Shown piece after piece: positions 57,257-64,000 of a stretch of DNA of 64,000 nt (the stretch's first letter is position 1; each line of letters starts with the position of its first letter). Below the pieces are notes generated by a model. That model was not told the origin of the DNA. It saw only the letters and a list, made by a program, of their open reading frames with translations, and searched no databases. The DNA comes from Haliclystus octoradiatus (taxonomy: Eukaryota > Cnidaria > Staurozoa > Stauromedusae > Haliclystidae). The translations under genes and the position numbers were made by a program. Location of the stretch: assembly GCA_916610825.1 (NCBI GenBank), contig OU744452.1, positions 6,914,021 through 6,978,020 of the forward strand, in the 5' to 3' direction.

Positions 57257-57548
57257 TCGACGGGGGGGGGGGGGGGTGTCACTTCGAAAAAGTGAAGTAT
57301 CCAAAGAGTACTGAAAACTTGAAAAAGCTACCTAAAAGTTCTAAAAAACTTTTTTTATTTTTCTTTCAATGTTCTGCAAAGTTCTTCATACAGATTCAAA
57401 ATTTATTTTTTCAAAAATCTCTAGCAATTTTAAAAAGGGACCCAAAACTATCCAAAATCTGAAACTTCCTATAAACTACTTTCTTAGCTGGAATATGGAT
57501 CCCCAAAATCTCCTAATTACCTTCATATGAGAGTTACCCCCGGATAAC
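57257..57548 (-). repeat. G-rich repeat family, copy D
   Basis: Starts with a run of 14 G (57261-57276 region), has several CCCCAAAA-like blocks and ends GAGAGTTACCCCCGGA, i.e. an inverse of the CCGGGGGTAACTC start. Confidence 0.55.
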
Positions 57549-57642
57549 CAGGGACTATAGGGAGTGAGTAGCAAATTACAGACGGAACAATGAAATTCCT
57601 AATACAAGAACAAGTAGATTAAACGCTAGCAGAGAGCCTGTC

Positions 57643-57803
57643 GCAGCTACAAGAGATAGTTAAACACCACATAGTACCACTATGATTGTAGAGAGAGCAG
57701 ATTGCAAGTGAATGCACTATATATTTTGGCAACTATAAGAGACAGTGAAACACCAAATACGAGGGAAAGAAGATTACAAGCAACTGGCAATCTGGTAGCA
57801 AAA
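57643..57803 (+). repeat. Degenerate tandem duplication
   Basis: GCAGCTACAAGAGATAGT at 57643 and GCAACTATAAGAGACAGT at 57729 start two related stretches that both contain AAACACCA and AGATT-CAAG. Similarity about 70% by eye. Confidence 0.4.
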
Positions 57804-57939
57804 TATACGGCACGTCAAATACAGAGGAATCCATCAAAGCAGATCCATCCATTTTCCATCAATTTTGTGGTCTCTTCAAAAGTCTTTGGTTATGGTGCAA
57901 AAATCTTCATACTTATAGCTCCCAGACCCCTTTAAGAGC

Positions 57940-58397
57940 AAGGACATTTAAAAAATATTCAAATAATTGAAAATAATTGAAATCAAGTTGTTTTTACAAC
58001 TTAATTGACGGGTTAATTGATGGTTAGTTTAAACCTTACATTATTGTTTTTAGTTTAATCAGTTATTATGTTTTAGTTTCAGTTATATCCACCATTATTT
58101 TTCAACTATATCCGCCATTATGTTTCATTTATATCCGCCATCTTTAGGGTGGTCATCTTTAGTTATGATCACATGTAAAATGAATAAATGATAATATGAA
58201 CATTAAAGTTTTCACCATGTTATTATCAATAAAAACACTGTGATGATATAAACGTTTGACTGGTTATTTATCTTTCTTTTACCTTGGCCAATATTTTATA
58301 AGAAATCCTAGGTGGAGAAAACAGTGAAAACTTTAAGTATTAACCTGTATACAGACGTGTCTGTGTTTTGATAGTGGTTGGAATTTGGGTTTGAAAT
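57940..58397 (+). other. Possible 5' LTR and leader of the BEL/Pao element
   Basis: Non-coding, with repeated TATATCCGCCATTATGTTTC-like phrases (58085-58140) and AATAAA strings near 58180 and 58232, as expected in an LTR. No second LTR is in the window, so limits are unknown. Confidence 0.3.
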
Positions 58398-60174
58398 GAA
58401 AACAAGGAGTTCTGTTGAAGCAGATTGGAGGGAGATTGGGAAGACTGCAATTGTTGTAAATGTAAATCAAATAGAAATTAACTATTTACCACAGCCACAA
58501 AATGAAGAGATACAAAATTTAATCAATTAATTGGAGCATCTTGTTATGCCAAATGAAATTGAGAAGATGAAGAGTTGGAAACTCGTAAATTCCTGAAACG
58601 ACTTCAAAATCTCCAAAGACAATTAGAATGTAGAGAAGAAACATTGCAATCTATGGAAATATTGAGAAGATTTATTCTGCCAAACAATATCAAATTCTCA
58701 ATATCATATTCTGCCCTTATTAAGAGCTGCAGGAAAAATATTGGTTCCTGTACAAAAAATTTCTTAATTGGATGAAGCTTTGAAATCATGGAAACTGTTG
58801 CTGGATAACTATGTACGGGTATTTGAAACTAATTTTAAAGAATTGTCAGAAATAGCAGATGATTGTGATTGGCCTTATAATTCTACCAATAGTGAATTAT
58901 TACCTACAGATGTTTTAAATTCAGATCAGTATCATTTTGCTGAATCACTTTTGACATGGGCAATCAGTGGATTCAACGACATTGGTGACAAGTCAATTAC
59001 CATATTACTTGAAAAAAATGCTATTTATTGTAAAGGTACTAAAGATGCCGAGATAGTGCAACACATTGACACTTTACATAAACATTATGAGATATGTTAT
59101 AATAAATTGCAGAAATACGTCAACGAGCATGCTATTATTGCCGACGATGAAGCTCCACTCCATACTATCCCTTCTATCATACAGGAGAGGTCAGATACCA
59201 ATACTAATATATCAATGAATGTACAATTGAATGACATTTCTGTTAATAGTTCTGCCTCTATTGATATATATGACAATGCATTTGAAGAGTCATCAACTAC
59301 CTCTGGACCCTCAACAACATCAAGCCTAGCAAGTGAAGATCTAGCTAAACTATCAAAAGAAGAACAGGAGGCAGCAAACAGAATTCATGCTGCAGTGAAA
59401 CAGCTAAGAAACTTGAAATTGGTAGAGAAGGTAGAGAAGGATATCTTCGTAACCACAGATAGAATATTTAAAGGGGAGCTTGAAAACTTGACCAGCAAGT
59501 ATCTGAATGTGAACTTATTCTAGATGCTAATGAAACTATGCCTAAATCAAGTTGAAAAGTGGGTCGACGAATCCTCCACCATTGTAGATGAACTGGGAAG
59601 CTTAGCTAGAGAGGCAGAGCAAAGAAAAAAGAATCAAGAAAGAGACGAGAAGATAACTGATCTCAGCAGCAAAAATATTCCTGAGTTCAATGGCAATTTC
59701 AGTGGGTACATAACCTGGAAAAGACAGGTTTTGAAGTCATTGGAATACTCAAGACAGCCCAAACATAGATGGAAACAAATTGTATCAAGTTCATGCTTCA
59801 CAAATTGCACTGGTGGTTCAGTGAACATGATAAATAGATCAATAAATGACAATACGGAATGGGACGCCTTTTTGAATGATATTGACAGCCAGTTTGGAGA
59901 ACCAACTATTCTTGCCAACATTGTCATGAAAATAATAACTAATATTGTGAAGCCTTAGGGAAATGATGACCCAAACGCAATCGAAATGATGAAGGTGATA
60001 TCGACAACCAACTCAGAACTGGAAGCATGTGACATCAAAGACATGGTATGTCAAAGTTTATTGGTAGAAGAAGAATTTGCCAAACTCCCACCAATTGTAA
60101 AAGATTGTGTCGCTGAGAGACGGTATCTTAAGAAAACCTATTGCTGTTTGGGATCTTGTTCTAAATGGATTTAA
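58398..60174 (+). pseudogene. BEL/Pao gag region
   Basis: A frame from ATG at 58398 (MKTRSSVEADWREIGK) is soon broken; the main frame runs 58768-59958 with stops at 59521-59523 and 59956-59958, then on to 60174. It has a helical N-terminal part, an acidic Ser-rich segment and IPEFNGNFSGYITWK, the entry to the DUF1759-type gag of BEL/Pao elements. It would form the particle. Stops and a frameshift near 60130 make it defective. Confidence 0.7.
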
Positions 60175-61393
60175 AGAAAAGAATGGCTATTTAATGGCAT
60201 GTCGGCAAAATTATTACGCCCTTCATAAAGCAAAGGAAACAGACAACGTATCTGCTGATGATAGAAACGGTCGTCAGACTAGAGTCAAAGCTACTGCAGC
60301 ATCATGGACGGAAGTTGAAAATCAAAGTAGCATCACACAGAAGACTCAAGACCCATGCACACTATGTTCAGGTGATCATGCAGTTTGGAGTCACCAATTC
60401 ACTATGACAGGATCGCAACTTACAGCTGATGTAACCAAGAAACTGAGGTCTTTGGATATTTTTCTAAGATGCAGAAGATCTCGCACAGTTTGCAATAATA
60501 GATGCAACGGTAAATACTGGTCAAGAGTAGGAGAATTGAGATCATCAGATTGTCGTCCCTGCAATAAACAAATGCACTTCAGACTATGTCAGTGTAATTT
60601 CGAAAATCAAACTGAAAAGGCCACAAAGACAGCAAGTGTCGCTATACACAAAGATGTAGAAATACTCACTGTGCCATTTGGTAGAGGTAGTACCAATCAA
60701 AGACCAAGCAACTGGAAAATATTTAATGCGAGAATACAATACGACAATGGTTCTCAACGTTCATGGGCACAGGAAGATTTCCAACTAACTGGTGAATACG
60801 AAAAAACAGAATATCTCAGAATTGAAGGATTTGCGGGAACAGGAACTGAAGATCAAAATATTGACACATTCTCATTTGCCATCAATGTTGATGGTGAATC
60901 TGAGATTATAGAGCTATCTAAATTTAATAACTTGACTGGAGTAGAAAAAAATTCCATGCATATTCCTGGTAAAGGGACAAAAATGCTTAATTCATCATTA
61001 TATGAAACTCATGGTGGAAGAATAGATGTATTGCTAGGATTAGATTATAATGGATTTTTTCCAGAGCTTATCGAAAATGAGAACCATCTGGGACTCTACA
61101 GAAGTCGTCTGACTAAAACACTATTGATTGGTGGCTCAAATAAAGACAAGAGAGTTGTTCAGTGCAAACCTGTAACGACAGTTTCGGACATAGAGAAACA
61201 CAAAGCATTCACGGATATGTTAACGTGTGAAAATCTAGAATTTCATGAAGGAGGGAAAGGAAAACAACTGGAAAAGCAAGACCTGGATCTGTATGCTTCT
61301 CTCGAACACAGCAAGGACGTTGGTACTCAAAGTATTGTTATTATGACAAACTCAAGCAACTCAAAAAAACCCAATCATCTGTGGAAAAAATGA
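60107..61393 (+). pseudogene. BEL/Pao gag end and protease
   Basis: 429-codon frame. A Cys/His zinc knuckle-like block (CTLCSGDHAVW...) is followed by a Cys-rich segment, then the protease-like DNGSQRSWAQEDF with the D of the aspartic protease (DUF1758-type; family motif D-x-G-S), and GGRIDVLLGLDYNGFFPE. The end (NHLGLYRSRLTKTLLIGG) leads to the reverse transcriptase. The frame stops at 61393, and the next blocks are in other frames. Confidence 0.7.
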
Positions 61394-62337
61394 TGGTTAA
61401 TGTTGAAGTCAAATTAAGGAAGAAGCCTGATTTAAGAGCAGATGTTATCAAACAAATAGAATCCAAGTTTGAACGTGGTCATTAGATACCATTATGCCAA
61501 CTGAGCCTAGACAAAAAATTGCAACATCATTATCCACCGTAAATCCACTCCCATTCGTTTGGTCATTAATAGCTCAAGCAGAGATGTCAATGGGCTTAGT
61601 ATAGACGCAGCTTTGGAGACGCAGCTGCAGCATGGTTGGCAGTGTTAGGCAGAATAAAGAATGCTGAAAAATTTACCCATCTCATCCCACAATTTGAAGA
61701 CAGAATTATCACGATTTACACTCACCAAAGTTATGTCGACGACTGCATCATCGCAGGAAAATGGAATGAAGACTTAAGACCACTACAAAATGCAATAGAA
61801 AGAGTGGCTGAAGCTGGCGGTTCCAAGTTCAAAGAGTTCAACAGTATTGGTGAAGACAAGAAAGAAAAAATTTTGGGATATCTATGAGATTCAAAAGCTG
61901 ATACATTGTCAATTGAGAATTGGTTCAACCTTGGAAAGAAAGAGCGGGGCCAAAAGCTAGATGAAGACCTGACGGCAGAAAATGTTGAACAGAATGTTAT
62001 GAAGTCATTCACTAAAAGAGATGTGTTGTCAGTACAAGCCCAAGTCTTTGATCCAGTGGGATTATTTCTTCCCTTGTTAATAAAACTTCCTTTATTGTAC
62101 AGTGATGTGTGCACCAAATTCCCAGGACAAAACAAAGAAGCTTGGGAATTAGAAGTAGATGACCAGTCAAAATGTCGTTTTATTAATATATTTCTAGAAT
62201 TTTGCAAGGCAAGACAGATATCATTCCCTAGAACAGTTGTACCACAAAATGCATTACAAGATGAAACTGTGCCAGCAACACTGGTAACATTCTGCAATGG
62301 GGGGGTGATAAAGCTTATGCAGCCTGTGTTTACCTAA
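61394..62337 (+). pseudogene. BEL/Pao reverse transcriptase remnant and Pao-type domain
   Basis: The N-terminal half of the reverse transcriptase is mostly deleted: LRKKPDLRADVIK is followed within 170 bases by an unrelated-looking join into WLAVLGRIKN and the active site SYVDDCIIAG (about 61733). An in-frame TGA (61885-61887) precedes RDVLSVQAQVFDPVGLFLP, the Pao signature. A run of G near 62300 shifts the frame. Confidence 0.75.
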
Positions 62338-63132
62338 TTACAGAAACAAGTTCTGGTTTCAATTCTCAGTTACTAAGTGCTATTGCAAAAACATCAGGGA
62401 CGAAACGAATTTCTATTCCACGAATTGAATTACTTGGAGCAGAGCTTGGTGTTAAATTGTGGAAGAGAGTTAAGCAATTGCTAGCCAAAGAAATCAAGGT
62501 CTGTAAATGCCATTTCTTCTGTGACTCAACAACCGTTCTCCAGCAAATGAAATGTCACTCAGGCTCTTTCGATGTCTTTGTTGGAACTAGAATAGATTTC
62601 ATTCAAACAGAGAGTAGTATAGGCAATTGGTGTTATGTTCCAACAGTGGATAATCCAGCCGATCTTGCTACAAAAGACAAAGCTACAGTTGGTGATCTCT
62701 TGTCAAAGAAGTGGAGAACTGCTGGATTTTTTAAAACTTCCAGAAAAAAATTGGCCAGTTAAAAAATTGAATGAATTACCTGGTAAAAAGGAGCCCTTAC
62801 CTGATCTGGCAAAAGGCTATAATATCGGATCTGAAGTTGTAGCTGTGAAAATATCATTGGCTAAAGTAAAGAACAACACACCAATCATGAAGATTAATCC
62901 AACTTCAGATTCTATAAGCATTATTGCAAATACAGCTAGCAGTTGGAAATCAGCTATCAAGACAGTCAGTACAGTGCTCAAAGCAATTGGAAGCTTTAAA
63001 GAATTGATTAATCCCAATCTCAAAAGGACAACTTCACCTGCAAGATATCAGCATGCTGAGCGTCTACTGTTACAACAATCAATGCCTGAGACCAAGGATA
63101 TGCTTGAAAATACAAAAGTATCGCCATACTAG
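62338..63132 (+). pseudogene. BEL/Pao RNase H region and linker
   Basis: KAYAACVYLITETSS, then SIPRIELLGAELG (RNase H-like Glu/Asp block) and CDSTTVLQQMK (62519 on) up to PTVDNPADLATK. A frame change in a T-run near 62727 leads to the linker frame ending at 63130-63132. Confidence 0.7.
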
Positions 63133-63462
63133 ATTGAATTGGCGGAGGACGGGATAATCTACGCTGTCAGTCGCACGCTGGAATCCATTGTTGAAAAACG
63201 TGTTCCTATAGTAAATGATGGATCAGTCATTGGATCTTTTCTGCTCAAACATTGGCACGACGTATGGGGACATGGACATGGAATTCGCCGGGTTGAAGCC
63301 AAGTTAAGAGAAAAATTCTTTATCCCATTTTGTCGAAAGAGATTAGAAAAACTCAGAAACAATTGTTTCACATTTCAGAAGATGCTATCACAAGCTGCAG
63401 GACAAAGAATGGGACCATTACCAAGCTCAATGTTTCAATTTAACAAACCTTTTTATAGTGCG
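63133..63462 (+). pseudogene. BEL/Pao integrase zinc-binding domain, truncated
   Basis: HWHDVWGHGHGIRRVEAKLR keeps the His pair of the zinc-binding domain; the Cys pair is decayed (CFTFQ). The family's QRMGPLP follows and the sequence then stops at an insertion, so the catalytic core is missing here. Confidence 0.72.
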
Positions 63463-64000
63463 CAAATTAGAATAGAATAGAATAGAATTTTATTTCAACC
63501 ACATGATAAAAAAATATTTACAGACTAAAGACATTGATTTATGAAATATGATATACAGTGGTTGACGTCATCTCGTTAGCAAAATTTGCTTGTCTATTGA
63601 GAGACGCTATAGAGTTTATGAATGACATGGGTAAAAGATTAAAATAAAAATGGTGAATTTAAACTACAGTAAAGAAAATTCAAAAATTAATTGTAATTTA
63701 TTAACATACTATACAAAAAAAATAATACAATTTAAAAACATATGTAACAGTTTTTGTAAGTGCAAACGGAATAGTAGGATTTTAAAATGTTCTTTCGAAT
63801 ATAGTTGATGAAAGTATTAGACGATGAATATAAATTGTCAGGAAAGGTATAAGTGAAACCATTCCAAAGTGTTGGAAATCTATAATTTGGTAATCATTGT
63901 AGCATTTTTTTAGTTACAAAAGGAACTTCAAAGACATTCAACTTTCTGAATCTGGATTCAAAAAAATTAAACATTGATAGTAAAAACCATGGGACAGAAT
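63463..64000 (-). mobile_element. 3' end of a CR1/L2-like LINE, running off the window
   Basis: Right after the BEL break comes GAATAGAATAGAATAGAATT (an ATTCT-type tail in the minus sense). Further right, the minus strand reads LWNGFTYTFPD...FINYIRKNILKSYY (about 63870-63760), the WN...F..I...L pattern at the C-terminus of CR1/L2-type proteins. Insertion of a 5'-truncated copy explains the cut in the BEL element. Confidence 0.55.

Noticed and set aside
26407..57803. CRISPR-like arrays
   Set aside because: Repeats are either contiguous tandem units or degenerate motifs, without regular unique spacers, in animal DNA.

Overview
Base composition (AT-rich), GT-AG introns, absence of operons or Shine-Dalgarno sites, and the mix of DNA transposons, LTR elements, LINEs and a tRNA-derived SINE show that this is nuclear DNA of an animal. 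The frequent octamer TAGGCCTA and the families present suggest a marine invertebrate (for example a tunicate, echinoderm or similar); the species cannot be named from the sequence. One convincing host gene is visible; almost everything else is mobile DNA, much of it nested.

Layout. 185-4883: a nearly intact TA-flanked DNA transposon whose long protein ends in a FEN1/XPG-like (PIN-fold) nuclease and a Cys-rich CXC-like tail. 5601-5787: pogo-type MITE. 5.9-7.7 kb: fragments of a CAGGGTCCGACAAA repeat family. 7776-12694: a relative of the first transposon with ~375-bp inverted repeats and no transposase, into which a 1277-bp mini-LTR element with identical LTRs has inserted (9498-10774). About 14.04-15.24 kb: an element with arrays of TTTGCTGC/TTTGTCGC motifs, seen again at 46.86-47.29 kb.

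16144-25770 (+): the host gene, six coding exons with consistent splice phases, encoding a 371-residue single-pass membrane protein whose C-terminal half looks like a JmjC/cupin fold without the usual metal ligands. Its introns hold a TA-flanked 2.84-kb inverted-repeat element (with a nested TTAA element and a SINE), a hAT MITE with an 8-bp duplication, and repeat fragments. A 45-bp minisatellite follows at 26.4 kb.

26.78-32.40 kb is a three-layer stack: a CR1/L2-like LINE (-) split by a Ty3/gypsy-like element (27042-31868, -, 4-bp duplication), itself split in its reverse transcriptase by a Harbinger-type MITE (29593-30070, TAA duplication). 33.09-46.60 kb is a decayed MULE transposase (+) split by a 9.9-kb insertion (36404-46306) with a perfect 9-bp duplication; the insertion carries a decayed multi-exon DDE-like transposase (37.6-43.3 kb), a pogo-type element and a LINE fragment. 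49925-55393 is a P-element-like transposon (-) with a THAP domain and an 8-bp duplication, carrying its own nested MULE-type MITE (50442-51652, 9-bp duplication). 58.4-63.46 kb is a decayed BEL/Pao element (+), cut by the 3' end of a minus-strand LINE that runs off the window.

The transposons do not work together as a system; they record successive insertions whose order can be read from target-site duplications. The least familiar items are the nuclease-CXC transposon, the Cys-rich DDE-like gene in the 9.9-kb insertion, and the apparent membrane-anchored JmjC pseudoenzyme.
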